NCBI GenBank assembly: GCA_019186965.1 | Contig: JABARV010000004.1 | Span: 42,193 to 106,192, forward strand | DNA from: Turneriella sp. | GTDB lineage: Bacteria; Spirochaetota; Leptospiria; Turneriellales; Turneriellaceae | Direction of reading: 5' to 3' | Length of the DNA: 64,000 bases | Shown here: piece after piece, positions 1 through 8,798 of the stretch | Layout: each line of letters opens with the position of its first letter | Numbering within the stretch: the stretch's first letter is position 1 | The notes under the pieces: model-generated | Databases searched by the model: none | What the model saw: only the letters and a program-made list of their open reading frames with translations | Told to the model about the DNA's origin: nothing | Program-made: the position numbers and the translations under genes

Positions 1-165
1 TCAAAAACAAGTTTGCTGGCGGGGCGTGGAATGGGAATGGGAATCGTAGCGCAAAAAGTACATGAATGGGGAGGAAAAATATATTTACGCTGGAAAGAAG
101 GGAAATATGTGCATTTTTTGTTTAAAATTCCAAAAACAATTTCTTCGCGTCGTATATTAGACTAA
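1..165 (+). CDS. C-terminus of a CheA-like histidine kinase (partial)
   Basis: Frame 1 is open from the window edge to a TAA at 163-165, giving 54 residues. They contain AGRGMGMGIVAQKVHEWGGK, which matches the G2-type glycine-rich ATP-lid segment of CheA/HATPase_c domains (family pattern SGRGVGxDVV...GG). About 30 residues follow and the protein ends there, so no CheW-like domain comes after the ATPase domain. It is therefore probably a sensor or CheA-related kinase that ends with its ATPase domain, not a canonical CheA. The phosphoacceptor and sensory parts lie outside the window. The next gene starts 10 bp downstream, which suggests cotranscription. The kinase subtype is an inference from a short fragment. 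Confidence 0.55.
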   Translation, partial: SKTSLLAGRGMGMGIVAQKVHEWGGKIYLRWKEGKYVHFLFKIPKTISSRRILD

Positions 166-175
166 CAAATTTTCC

Positions 176-2620
176 GTGTCAAGTTTACCAATTGCAGATA
201 TTTTAGCCGAACTAAAAGAAAAACTCCAAAGCGCACCGGCAGTACTTTTAACCGCGGATACGGGTTCTGGAAAAACAACATGGCTGCCTTTGCAACTTTT
301 GCAAGAGGCGTGGCTTAAAAACAAAAAAATAATTATGCTCGAACCACGACGCGTCGCCGCAAGGCAAGCAGCGTATCGCTTGGCGCACCATTTAAACGAG
401 AGCGTGGGACAAAAAGTGGGATACTCGGTGCGCTTCGACAGCAAAGTAAGCGCAGACACGCGTCTTGAAGTAGTGACAGAAGGAGTTCTTGCACGCAGAA
501 TCGCACAGGATGCTGAACTTAAAGATGTAGGGTTACTTATTTTTGACGAATTCCATGAGAGGCATAGCGAGACCGATATTGCCCTTGCGCTTGCTTTAGA
601 AAGTATTCGCGTTTTTCGCGCAGACTTAAAACTTTTAGTAATGTCGGCGACAATTGACACTGAAAGAACATCTGCGTTTCTTAAGCAAACATTAGGTAAA
701 GATATCCCTGTAGTCCGTTCAAAAGGTACAAATTATCCTGTTGGAATTTTTTACGTTGATATACCAACACAGCAGATGGGTGTAAAAAAACAAGGCGCTC
801 CTTCGTTAAAAGACATCGCCCTTTTTGCTGCGCGGCAAGCGCTCGCGGCGCATAAAAAACATACAGGTGACATTCTCGTGTTTCTTCCGGGAAAAGCGGA
901 AATCTATACTGCAATAGAATACCTAGAAAAATACAATCTTGAGCGTACGCAAATTCTACCGCTGCACGGCGAACTTTCGGCGAAAGAACAAGATTTGGCG
1001 TTACGGCCAAACACTAAAGTATGCCGCATAATTTTTTCAACGCCTATCGCAGAATCAAGTATCACCGTCGATGGGCTCTCTGTCGTAATCGATTCAGGAC
1101 TTTACCGCCAAAGTGTTTTTAACCCTGCAACAGGAATTTCTTCTCTCGAGACTTTTCCCATTACGCAAGATTCTGCGGTACAACGCACAGGACGTGCAGG
1201 ACGTACCCGTGAAGGTGTTTGTTATCGGCTTTATAGCGAGGCGGATTTTAAAAGGCGACCACGAACACGGGTGCCTGAAATTTTACGTAGCGATCTTGCC
1301 GAACAAATGCTACGCTCGCTTAGTTTTGGAGCACACCTTAGAGATTTGCCATTACTTGACAAGCCTTCGTTGGCGCACCTTAACGAGGCTGAGCGCCTCC
1401 TAAATAATTTAGGACTTTGTGTATCAGAAAAATTAACTACAGCTGGAAGCGTTGCAGCAAAATTGCCTATTAATCCACGCCTTGCAGCAATGCTTGCGCA
1501 CATTTGCACCGATGAGATTTTGCGTATTGCAGCAGAGCTTTCGGAAAAAGAAAAAAACGCTCAACAACTTTTATATACCCAACTAAAAAATTTTTTTACA
1601 AAAAACACCAAAAAAGAAAACACACAGGGCAATGGTTTTTTTGCTAAAATTCCTCCAGCTTTAGCGCTCCTTTATGCATACCCCGATCGCGTAGCCATGC
1701 GACGCAAGAACGAAGGCTTTGTGCTCGTATCGGGGCGCGGGCTTCTTGTTGCACCTTCGGATGCGTTAAACGAAGCAGAATTTATTCTCGCGTTAGATGT
1801 TGTTGAAGATGCCAAAACAAATAGCGCTAAACTACGGGACGGCATTCCCATTACACGCGAAGATATTTATACCCGTTTCAAAGACTCTATAGCAACAAAA
1901 AAAATAATTCGTGGAGAAGGAACTTCCGTACGCGAATTTGGAGTAGAGGCTTTGGGAGAATTAATTCTTTCTGAAAAGGAAATTACCCTTTCGGAAGAAA
2001 AGAAAAAAGAAATTGCTTTAAAAAACTTTTACGCTGAAAAAATTATAAAGTGGTTTGATGAAGAAGCATTAAATTTTTGTGCACGTATAGAAATTTTACG
2101 CACACTTGGAGAAAATTTTCCAATTTCTACAGTTTCTTATTTAGAAAAAACTGTAGATACATGGCTTAGTCCATTTTTGGAAACAATCCAAGACTCTAAT
2201 GGAATAACTACTTCTCTTATTAAAGAAGCGCTTTTTGCACGGCTTAGTTACAACCTAAAATCACGGTTGGATAATCTATTGCCGAAGTATACCACGCTTC
2301 CCAGTGGGGCCACACATCCTATATCCTACACCGACGGAAGAGCAAAAGTAAGCGTACGCATCCAAGAAGTTTTTGGGCTTAAAACGCACCCATCTTTAGC
2401 GGAAGGAAAAGTTAGCCTTACATTTGAACTGCTTTCGCCAGCGCACAAACCTATTGCAACAACGCAAAATTTATCTGCATTTTGGAAAACAACGTATAGC
2501 GAAGTTCGTAAAGAATTACGCGGGCGTTATCCAAAACATTTTTGGCCAGAAGACCCACTTTCAATGCAGGGAACAACGCGCACAAAAAAAGCAGTCGATC
2601 GCGAAAAAAATAGAAATTAA
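176..2620 (+). CDS. hrpB: ATP-dependent helicase HrpB (DEAH-box family)
   Basis: The 814-residue product has the HrpB architecture and about the usual family length. Walker A is TADTGSGKTTWLP near residue 26. The DExH box is DEFHERH near residue 123. The SAT motif (MSATIDT) follows, and helicase motif VI is QRTGRAGRTREGVCYRLYS. A long C-terminal region characteristic of HrpB follows, ending with the conserved ELRGRYPKHFWPEDP segment. Members are superfamily 2 nucleic-acid-dependent ATPases of poorly defined role, some linked to RNA processing or virulence. The start is GTG at 176; no convincing ribosome binding site precedes it, so coupling to the upstream kinase is plausible. The end overlaps the convergent Fur-family gene by 4 bp. 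Confidence 0.93.
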   Translation: MSSLPIADILAELKEKLQSAPAVLLTADTGSGKTTWLPLQLLQEAWLKNKKIIMLEPRRVAARQAAYRLAHHLNESVGQKVGYSVRFDSKVSADTRLEVVTEGVLARRIAQDAELKDVGLLIFDEFHERHSETDIALALALESIRVFRADLKLLVMSATIDTERTSAFLKQTLGKDIPVVRSKGTNYPVGIFYVDIPTQQMGVKKQGAPSLKDIALFAARQALAAHKKHTGDILVFLPGKAEIYTAIEYLEKYNLERTQILPLHGELSAKEQDLALRPNTKVCRIIFSTPIAESSITVDGLSVVIDSGLYRQSVFNPATGISSLETFPITQDSAVQRTGRAGRTREGVCYRLYSEADFKRRPRTRVPEILRSDLAEQMLRSLSFGAHLRDLPLLDKPSLAHLNEAERLLNNLGLCVSEKLTTAGSVAAKLPINPRLAAMLAHICTDEILRIAAELSEKEKNAQQLLYTQLKNFFTKNTKKENTQGNGFFAKIPPALALLYAYPDRVAMRRKNEGFVLVSGRGLLVAPSDALNEAEFILALDVVEDAKTNSAKLRDGIPITREDIYTRFKDSIATKKIIRGEGTSVREFGVEALGELILSEKEITLSEEKKKEIALKNFYAEKIIKWFDEEALNFCARIEILRTLGENFPISTVSYLEKTVDTWLSPFLETIQDSNGITTSLIKEALFARLSYNLKSRLDNLLPKYTTLPSGATHPISYTDGRAKVSVRIQEVFGLKTHPSLAEGKVSLTFELLSPAHKPIATTQNLSAFWKTTYSEVRKELRGRYPKHFWPEDPLSMQGTTRTKKAVDREKNRN

Positions 2621-3027
2621 ACGTGTATAACGACAGACGCTGTTTTTCTTTTAGGCACGTGTGGGTTTTTAAGCCACATTGCCTGCAGAAAAGAATCACG
2701 CTCCTCTGGTGTAAACTTAACATCGTACACTTCGCCTGTTTTACTGTTAACAACATGGTCGTGTTCAGCCATGTTGGAATCGTAAAGGAGTACGTCGCTA
2801 CGCGCACGCAATGTTTTTAGGAGGCCATGCTCTGCAAAAAGGTTAAGTACGTTAAAAACTGTCGCACGGGAGACACGCGGAAAATCGGTATTTATTTCGC
2901 GAAAAATTTCTTCTGCAGTAAAATGGCGGCAAGTGCCCAGTATATGTTTTGCAATCTCCAGTTTTTGGAGCGAAATGCGTAATCCACGTTCTTTAAGTAA
3001 CTTCGCAATTTCAGCAGAGCCCTTCAT
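2617..3027 (-). CDS. Fur-family regulator, PerR-like
   Basis: A 136-residue Fur-superfamily repressor. The N-terminal winged helix carries the typical segment AEEIFREINTDFPRVSRATV. The dimerisation and metal-binding part has AEHDHVV and a downstream acidic segment, which match the regulatory metal site of Fur/PerR proteins. The C-terminal CxxC pairs that bind structural zinc in many family members are absent; the protein ends ...KRKTASVVIHV. PerR of Leptospira is known to lack this site, which fits a spirochaete host. The role is probably sensing peroxide or iron and repressing detoxification or metal genes. A strong palindrome just upstream of the start suggests autoregulation. PerR, Fur and Zur cannot be separated with certainty from sequence alone. 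Confidence 0.88.
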   Translation of the reverse strand: MKGSAEIAKLLKERGLRISLQKLEIAKHILGTCRHFTAEEIFREINTDFPRVSRATVFNVLNLFAEHGLLKTLRARSDVLLYDSNMAEHDHVVNSKTGEVYDVKFTPEERDSFLQAMWLKNPHVPKRKTASVVIHV

Positions 3028-3031
3028 AGTG

Positions 3032-3058
3032 CTTCTAATATAATTATTAAATTAGAAG
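3032..3058. promoter_or_regulatory. Probable PerR/Fur operator palindrome
   Basis: A 27-bp inverted repeat with arms CTTCTAAT (3032-3039) and ATTAGAAG (3051-3058). The AT-rich core TAATTATTA is itself palindromic. Twelve of 13 base pairs match around a single centre at 3045. The site begins 5 bp upstream of the ATG of the Fur-family gene. Its size, AT-rich core and position resemble a Per/Fur box used for autoregulation. The sequence is seen directly; regulator binding is inferred. Confidence 0.72.
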
Positions 3059-3158
3059 GCGTCTATTTTTAGACATAACTTTTAAGCTGTTTTTATGCAC
3101 CGCTCCTTTTTGCAATGAGGCGTGAGATACCTGGAGTGATTAAATAAAACGCACGCTT

Positions 3159-3824
3159 CTATCTACTTGCACGAATTGCTCTGCCTACAAATGGCGAAAG
3201 GCCAATTACGCGGATCATCAGCCGGTTTATAAGTGCTAACGGCCATGGAAGAGGGCGCAGAAAATCAATAAACAAAACAACACGCCGCTCGGTGGTGTTA
3301 TTCCACGCTTCGTGGTCTATGGTGTCGTCAAAAATTAAAGGAGTACCAATTTTCCAAAGATGTGTTGTTTCGCCAACGCGGATTCCTAAATCTCCTTTCG
3401 GCACAATGAGGGGGATTTGGCAGCGCAGTACCCCTGCATAAGGGCCCCTGTGTGGCGTAATGTGAGTTTTGGGTTCGAGGATGGAAAACATTGCTGTTGT
3501 AATTTCGGGTATACTTTCGATAAGTCTTGTTGTCTTTGGGCATAGGTCGTAATTTTCGGATATTTTACGTCTATACGCTTTTAGTATAAAAACTTTCCAT
3601 GAGTTTCCTGTGGTAATGCGGTTTTGTTCCGCAGAAATACTCCCAAACTCTCGTAAATTTTTATTGTAGAGGTTGTTGAACTCAGACAGAATTACACCGG
3701 TGTGCTGGCATAAACCAGTTGCCCAAGTGGGTGTAGGCATTTGGATAACTGGGGTTCGCCGAAAAAGGCTCTCGATAGCAAAAATTAATTTTTGGCCGAG
3801 CCATGAAATAATTTTGTATCGCAT
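3159..3824 (-). CDS. Aspartyl/asparaginyl beta-hydroxylase family protein
   Basis: A 221-residue protein with the AspH-type double-stranded beta-helix. It shows MFSILEPKTHITPHRGPYAG, then the second iron-binding region FDDTIDHEAWNNTTERRVVLFIDFLRP. Members are Fe(II)/2-oxoglutarate oxygenases. In bacteria the same fold is used for lipid A or ornithine-lipid hydroxylation (LpxO type) as well as peptide hydroxylation. The first 40 residues are hydrophobic and basic and could anchor the protein to the membrane. Its neighbours on the other strand are sugar-modifying genes, so an envelope lipid or glycan substrate is plausible but not shown. The iron ligands (H...D/E...H) appear intact. Confidence 0.82.
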   Translation of the reverse strand: MRYKIISWLGQKLIFAIESLFRRTPVIQMPTPTWATGLCQHTGVILSEFNNLYNKNLREFGSISAEQNRITTGNSWKVFILKAYRRKISENYDLCPKTTRLIESIPEITTAMFSILEPKTHITPHRGPYAGVLRCQIPLIVPKGDLGIRVGETTHLWKIGTPLIFDDTIDHEAWNNTTERRVVLFIDFLRPLPWPLALINRLMIRVIGLSPFVGRAIRASR

Positions 3825-3897
3825 ATTATTTCCTCAAGATGTTGACAAGGCATCTGTTGTCTTTTACTGAAATCTACTGCCACGAGCAAGGTTTTTT

Positions 3898-4521
3898 ATG
3901 CTTCCGTTTATCGCCATTGATTATCTTGGAATAAGGCTTCACCAGATTCGAGATGAAGACTTAGAAATCGTTTTTCAAGGTAGAAATAAGGACTTTGTGC
4001 GGAGAAATCATTTTCATCAAGAGAAAATTACTGAGGTGGAGCACAATGCTTGGTATAAGCAAATTTGTGCAGCAAGGGATTACTATTTTGTAGTTTCAAA
4101 AGATAATGAACGAGTTGGTCTCGTGTACTTAAAGGATATAAAACCAAATTTTAAAAGTGGGCACACAGGAATTTTTTTTTGGAATGAAAAAATTTTACAT
4201 ACAAAAGTGCCCCTTAAAACAGCGTTAGCTTTCACAGATTTGTTTTTTAGCGCTGCAAGCTTAGAACGAATGGAAGCGATTGTACGCAAAGATAACATGG
4301 CGATGTTAAATATTTTTGATTTTTTTAGGTTTGAAAAAACTTTCTCTGCCACGGAAGAAAAAGTATACCTTTTTTGTAAGCATGCGTCATATATGGAAGA
4401 AAGAGCGCGGCTATTGCATTTTTCTCAGCGTATTAATCGGGACGAAGCGTCATGGGTGCTTCGCATTGAAGGCGAAAAAGATGAAAGGCACCATCCGGAG
4501 ATTTTGCGATTGATTCCGTAA
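3898..4521 (+). CDS. GNAT-family N-acetyltransferase
   Basis: A 207-residue protein that reads like a RimJ/RimL- or PseH-type GNAT domain: N-terminal LGIRLHQIRDEDLEIVFQGRN, central YFVVSKDNERVGLVYLKDI, and a C-terminal acetyl-CoA-binding half with LERMEAIVRKDNMAMLNIFDFF. About 50 extra residues follow the domain. It is first in a run of three rightward genes with a GT2 transferase (12 bp downstream) and a polytopic membrane protein. This suggests acetylation of an amino sugar for a surface glycan, as PseH-like enzymes do. The substrate is inferred from context; a protein N-terminal acetyltransferase is the main alternative. Confidence 0.72.
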   Translation: MLPFIAIDYLGIRLHQIRDEDLEIVFQGRNKDFVRRNHFHQEKITEVEHNAWYKQICAARDYYFVVSKDNERVGLVYLKDIKPNFKSGHTGIFFWNEKILHTKVPLKTALAFTDLFFSAASLERMEAIVRKDNMAMLNIFDFFRFEKTFSATEEKVYLFCKHASYMEERARLLHFSQRINRDEASWVLRIEGEKDERHHPEILRLIP

Positions 4522-4533
4522 AATAAATACTGG

Positions 4534-5247
4534 ATGAAGATTCACAAAAGTACAGCAAAAAATAATTTTTCGATTTCCGTTGTTGTACCCGTGTATAATA
4601 ATGCTAAAATTTTATCAACTACTGTCCAGCGGTTAGCATCTTTTTGTGAATCCCAATTTGCCGATTATGAAATTTTGTTCGTTGACGATGCAAGCCAAGA
4701 TAATTCGTTAGAATTTTTAAGAAAGCTTGTAGATAGCTATTCTTCATTTCGCGTGTTGTCGTTTCCTGTTAACAAAGGACAGCAAACGGCGATTTTTGAA
4801 GGAATCATCCACGCAAAAGGGGATATTATACTAAATACCGATGCAGATTTACCGTTTGTTGAATCCGACATTTTGCAAATGCTACAATTGACAAAAAATA
4901 AGTATGAGGTTGTTTTTGGGCGTCGCCGCACAGTATGGAAAAAAAATTGGTGGCGGCGTATAGGGTCATTTTTCGGGAACGCTATTTTTAATCTTTTGTT
5001 TAGGTATAAAATTTATGATTTCGGATGCTCTGTCGCCGCTGTAAGGCGCGAAGTTGTCGATCGCTTGCGTGAAAGAAAGTATCCTCCGAAACTTATCAAG
5101 CTCGAGGTTTTAAGGATTGCAAAGTCGTATATCGAATTTGAATTACAACCAAACGAAAACTCCTCTAAGGGAAAGTCAAGCTATACCGCTGTGAAACTTT
5201 TTAAGCTTCTTCTACAAATTTTTCTTTGCAGGGTTTGGCGTAATTAA
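4534..5247 (+). CDS. Family 2 glycosyltransferase, polyprenyl-phosphate sugar type
   Basis: A 237-residue GT-A fold enzyme. It starts with SISVVVPVYNNA, then ADYEILFVDDASQDNS, and the DxD metal site NTDADLP. These are typical of GT2 enzymes related to ArnC/DPM1, which put a sugar on polyprenyl phosphate at the inner face of the membrane. There is no C-terminal transmembrane pair, only a hydrophobic end (LFKLLLQIFLCRVW). It lies 8 bp ahead of a multi-pass GT-C-like protein. That pairing fits a two-step system in which this enzyme makes the lipid-linked sugar and the membrane protein transfers it. The sugar is unknown. Confidence 0.85.
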   Translation: MKIHKSTAKNNFSISVVVPVYNNAKILSTTVQRLASFCESQFADYEILFVDDASQDNSLEFLRKLVDSYSSFRVLSFPVNKGQQTAIFEGIIHAKGDIILNTDADLPFVESDILQMLQLTKNKYEVVFGRRRTVWKKNWWRRIGSFFGNAIFNLLFRYKIYDFGCSVAAVRREVVDRLRERKYPPKLIKLEVLRIAKSYIEFELQPNENSSKGKSSYTAVKLFKLLLQIFLCRVWRN

Positions 5248-5255
5248 TACAGGAA

Positions 5256-6851
5256 ATGGGTATGTTGCGTTTTGGGAGTGGATGCATAACCAAATTCCGA
5301 AAGCATTGGGTAATATTGTTTGTACTGTTGGGCGCGAGCGTAATCTATTTCAAACTTCCGTTACGCCTTCAAGCAATGGAGCCTTATGCGTACGCAGCGG
5401 CAATCGAAGGTTACTACGATTTATCACAGAGTTTTTCAGTTGCTCAGGGTTATCCTCTACCCAATTTTAGTCGATACCATCCAAACCATCCCCTGGGACA
5501 CGCACTTTTGGGAGCTGTTTATGATCTTTTTTCAGTACCTGCGTTAGAGGGCATGTTCTTTTTGAACATGGTAAGTATTTTAATAAGTGCTGTATTTCTT
5601 TATTTGCTATGCTTGTACTTTAATTTTAAGCCTTTAGCCGCCGCACTTACAAGCGCTTTGTTTTTGTCTTCGTATGTTTCGCTTTTTGCGGTTTTCTCGG
5701 GAGAATTCCATGCACCTGCGTTAGCTTTAGCTATGGGAGGGGTGTGGCAGGCGTGTGTATTTATTGATACGTGGAAGAAAAAAGCATTGTGGTACGCCAC
5801 ACTTTTTTTTACCTGTGCTTCGGTGTACCATTTGGATGCTCTTTTCTTAACGATACTCATGGGCTTTTTTGTCCTATATTACGTTGTTAAAGAAAAGCAA
5901 TTTCACGCAGTTATATTTCCTTTTTTATTTTTTATCATAAGCTTGATTATTTTCTATATTCTTATTCCAGTCTACAAATTCCACCTGCATTCGGTCGATG
6001 ATTTTTTTAAGTATTTCTTTATTTATGTCCACAAAGATGCTCTCCAATTTAGTGTATTTGCGTGGCTATGGGCGATGCACCGCACGATGCTTGACGCAGC
6101 TGTGTTTGTAATACCCATAACGGAAATAGTTCTTAAGGCTAGCGTTGCGTTTTGGGTAATTTTCTTGTGGAAAGCCATCTGTTTTTGGAAAAACACTGTT
6201 CGCGAAAAAAGTACAAAAATGGCCCCTTTTATTTTTGCTTCAGGTGTTTTGGTGTACGCTATTTTGGGTGTGCGACCAGATGGACTTTTGGGCTGGCTAT
6301 ATTTGATTCCGTTCCTCTTTATTTTTGTTTTTAATTCCGCACGAAACACTAACGCGTGGTTTTTGAGTTTGCATCTTGTTGTTGTGCTTGCAATTCTTTC
6401 GTGGAATATTCTTTTTGCAATTTGGCCTAATTCTATCCAAAGGGATAGTGATCGCTTTTTCTTTGATCTTCCCCGCGAAATTTCAAAAGATTCGCCAATT
6501 GCGTTTGTAATCGGTGGAGATCCTGTTCTCATGCACTCGGAGGCTTGGTACGCGGGCAGCAAACGCGGATATCGTAACCAAACATTCTTTTTACCAGCAT
6601 ACGGAGAATATAATTTTCCACAAAATTTAGACCGCTGGTTAAAGCAACATCCCAAAGGCATTGTGGTAACAGATAAGTACCAAGCAAACTTGGAGCAACT
6701 ATTACTCCGACAAAAGCAAGTGCGTACAAGGTGGTTAGACCGTGCCGCACAATGGCCTGAACAAGCAGTGCCCATTACGTTAAATGTAGAAAGGGGGCGT
6801 AATTTTTATTATAACAAGCGACTGACAGTATGGATTCCTAAGGAAGAGTGA
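5256..6851 (+). CDS. Multi-pass membrane protein, probable GT-C-type glycosyltransferase
   Basis: A 531-residue protein with about ten or more hydrophobic helices and a soluble C-terminal tail. After the first helix comes a periplasmic loop with EPYAYAAAIEGYYDL and HPNHPLGHALLGAVYDL. Acidic and His residues in this first loop are typical of GT-C enzymes (PMT/ArnT-like), which use polyprenyl-phosphate sugars in the periplasm. The C-terminal part (around DRFFFDLPREISKDSPIAFV) is soluble. The gene follows the GT2 gene by 8 bp, which supports a role as the downstream transferase. Exact family membership could not be fixed. It converges on a lipoprotein gene. Confidence 0.6.
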   Translation: MGMLRFGSGCITKFRKHWVILFVLLGASVIYFKLPLRLQAMEPYAYAAAIEGYYDLSQSFSVAQGYPLPNFSRYHPNHPLGHALLGAVYDLFSVPALEGMFFLNMVSILISAVFLYLLCLYFNFKPLAAALTSALFLSSYVSLFAVFSGEFHAPALALAMGGVWQACVFIDTWKKKALWYATLFFTCASVYHLDALFLTILMGFFVLYYVVKEKQFHAVIFPFLFFIISLIIFYILIPVYKFHLHSVDDFFKYFFIYVHKDALQFSVFAWLWAMHRTMLDAAVFVIPITEIVLKASVAFWVIFLWKAICFWKNTVREKSTKMAPFIFASGVLVYAILGVRPDGLLGWLYLIPFLFIFVFNSARNTNAWFLSLHLVVVLAILSWNILFAIWPNSIQRDSDRFFFDLPREISKDSPIAFVIGGDPVLMHSEAWYAGSKRGYRNQTFFLPAYGEYNFPQNLDRWLKQHPKGIVVTDKYQANLEQLLLRQKQVRTRWLDRAAQWPEQAVPITLNVERGRNFYYNKRLTVWIPKEE

Positions 6852-6862
6852 TCAAGATTTAT

Positions 6863-7345
6863 TTACATTTGTCGCGATTCAATATTTGTCAGTTGTACCT
6901 TTTTTTTAATGGAGCGAAAAAGTTCATCCATGTCTTTGTTGGATTTTAGTTGTAAATGCCATTTTTCCACTAATGGAATTGTCCCTGTAACATTTTTTTG
7001 AAAACGCTGGAATTCTTTTTTTAAGAGTTTTTCAATTTCATTTTTTTCTGAACGGATATTCGGATATTCCTTCCCAATGCGGCGGACTTCGGCATTAAGA
7101 AAATCAATCGTTTTTTCTAACTTTTTTGCGCCTTTGTAAACAGAGGGAATGGGCGCATCGTCGGCGAGAAGAGATTGTACCTCTTCGAGTTCTGTGTTGA
7201 GGCGGTTAAAAAGGTTGCGAAAATCATTCTCCCACGGTTTTGCTTTGCAATTTACCAAAAAAAGGATGCTCAAGACTAAAAGAAGGAAAGCAAAATACTT
7301 TTTTGAAGCAAATTCTTGCAATATTTTATATTTTATAAGCTTCAT
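6863..7345 (-). CDS. Small lipoprotein with coiled-coil character
   Basis: A 160-residue protein with a basic N-terminus, a hydrophobic helix (YFAFLLLVLSILFLVNC) and a lipobox ending at Cys33, so it should be a lipidated envelope protein. The mature part is charged and helical, with heptad-like leucines (LFNRLNTELEEVQSLL; KKLEKTIDFLNAEVRRIG). No family is recognised. It starts 20 bp inside the end of the UbiA-like gene and is last in a leftward run of lipoprotein and membrane genes. The N-terminus before the signal helix is long, so a TTG start at about residue 9, beyond the upstream stop, is possible. Confidence 0.68.
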   Translation of the reverse strand: MKLIKYKILQEFASKKYFAFLLLVLSILFLVNCKAKPWENDFRNLFNRLNTELEEVQSLLADDAPIPSVYKGAKKLEKTIDFLNAEVRRIGKEYPNIRSEKNEIEKLLKKEFQRFQKNVTGTIPLVEKWHLQLKSNKDMDELFRSIKKKVQLTNIESRQM

Positions 7346-8798
7346 AAATAATCAAGTTTGCGATAGTACAGCAGACGACAAATAAAAAAAACTGGAATGC
7401 CCGTGCACGGTGTATTCTAAGTATTGCGCCTGCCATAAGAAACGATAGAATGCAGTGTATTGCACTTCCCGCGCTTAACCAGTTGTAGTAGAATATTCCC
7501 GGTAGAAGCGTTGCAAGACTAAAGAAAAAAGCCAGCCATTGGTTAAAGTGTTTTACCGAAATTTTTTTCTTCTGAAGTAAAGTGTAAACCGTGCGACGGC
7601 CTTCAAGGTTATCGTTATGGATGTCCTTTGCGTCTTTTAAAATTGAAAAAAGGGAAAATCCACCAAAAATTATTCCACTTAATAAAATAATTTTCTCTTG
7701 GGGATGCCTAACGAAACCGGAAAAAATTCCCGTTAAAAATGCCATAAGTCCCCACAACCCTTCGACTTTCATGGAGCCAAAAAGAGTCGCACGCATATTA
7801 AAAAACGGATAATGGTAAAGTACAGAAAGCGAAAAGCATACAAGACCCAAAAGTGCAAACTTAAATCCTGCGAGAAAAAGTAAAAGGTACACGTAAACTG
7901 CGGTAGCGTTCGCAATATCAACTAACCGTGTTTCTTTCTCAGTGGCGGTCACATTAAAATCATTTTGTGCAGTAACTGCAATAGCTGTTGCCAGAGTAAC
8001 AATGCACGCCAAGATCATGTCGCGACTACTTGCATGAGCAATAACTGCACCCAAAATAGTCAAAAGTATAAAGGGTAAAAAATGCAATATACGCGCAAAA
8101 TATACAGAGAGTGTGCGTGTTTTGTACACGTCGATAATCCACGCAACAAGGATTTGAAAAATGGAAAGTACAAAAAGTACAGGTCTTGACTGTGCAACTG
8201 GAAGGCCTTTAAGATAATCAGGGTGCGCAATATAACCGTACAACAAATAACTTACCAAGCCGGGTAGTACGAGAGAATAAATTAGGTATGCAATGTACGC
8301 AAGTAAAACAGCAAAGCAAGCGCTCAAAATTTTTTGCGTGCGTGTATAAACAAAAAATGCCGCGAAAAATATAGTAAGGTAAACGGTGATTGCTTCACCT
8401 ATGGGATAATTGCGATCTGGCGCATACGCAAACCAAGGGAACGAGGCGTAGTCGTGGCTTAAAAAATATCCGTAGAAAACACGGTGCGTTTGCGCCGAAC
8501 CTAAAATAAAATCGAGAATGGGCGGTAGTATTCCAAGTAATGTCGCAAAGGCCACCGGTTGCAGAGTCTTGCCGTAGTGAATTTTGGGTATCATTGAAAG
8601 CAGGGCAGAATAAATAAACGGCAAAGAAAAATAGAACGGAACGTACGCTAAAATATCGCTCCCTTGTACTTCGATACCAAAAAAGAGCGTTTCAAGAATC
8701 GCACGGGTTATACCTACGAAGAGTGAGAAAAAAATTAGGGTACGTACAGAGAATGTTGTGCGTGTATTACGCGTTACCCAAAAGCGGAAAAAATGCAT
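7326..8798 (-). CDS. UbiA-superfamily membrane protein with an N-terminal membrane extension
   Basis: A 490-residue polytopic protein. The C-terminal 260 residues look like a UbiA prenyltransferase: a first Asp-containing motif AQNDFNVTATEKETRLVD and a second DAKDIHNDNLEGRRTVYTLL, which fits the family's DxxxD...D...GRRT pattern. The N-terminal 220 residues add about six further transmembrane helices and are not part of UbiA. UbiA enzymes transfer prenyl chains to aromatic or sugar acceptors in the membrane. The first Asp motif is degenerate (NDxxx with E instead of D), so activity is uncertain. The start codon overlaps the TGA of the upstream lipoprotein gene (TGATG), a sign of translational coupling. 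Confidence 0.66.
   Translation of the reverse strand: MHFFRFWVTRNTRTTFSVRTLIFFSLFVGITRAILETLFFGIEVQGSDILAYVPFYFSLPFIYSALLSMIPKIHYGKTLQPVAFATLLGILPPILDFILGSAQTHRVFYGYFLSHDYASFPWFAYAPDRNYPIGEAITVYLTIFFAAFFVYTRTQKILSACFAVLLAYIAYLIYSLVLPGLVSYLLYGYIAHPDYLKGLPVAQSRPVLFVLSIFQILVAWIIDVYKTRTLSVYFARILHFLPFILLTILGAVIAHASSRDMILACIVTLATAIAVTAQNDFNVTATEKETRLVDIANATAVYVYLLLFLAGFKFALLGLVCFSLSVLYHYPFFNMRATLFGSMKVEGLWGLMAFLTGIFSGFVRHPQEKIILLSGIIFGGFSLFSILKDAKDIHNDNLEGRRTVYTLLQKKKISVKHFNQWLAFFFSLATLLPGIFYYNWLSAGSAIHCILSFLMAGAILRIHRARAFQFFLFVVCCTIANLIIYEAYKI

Noticed and set aside
6023..6775. 250-codon minus-strand frame inside the GT-C-like gene
   Set aside because: Basic, low-quality translation opposite a hydrophobic membrane gene; a typical antisense artefact.
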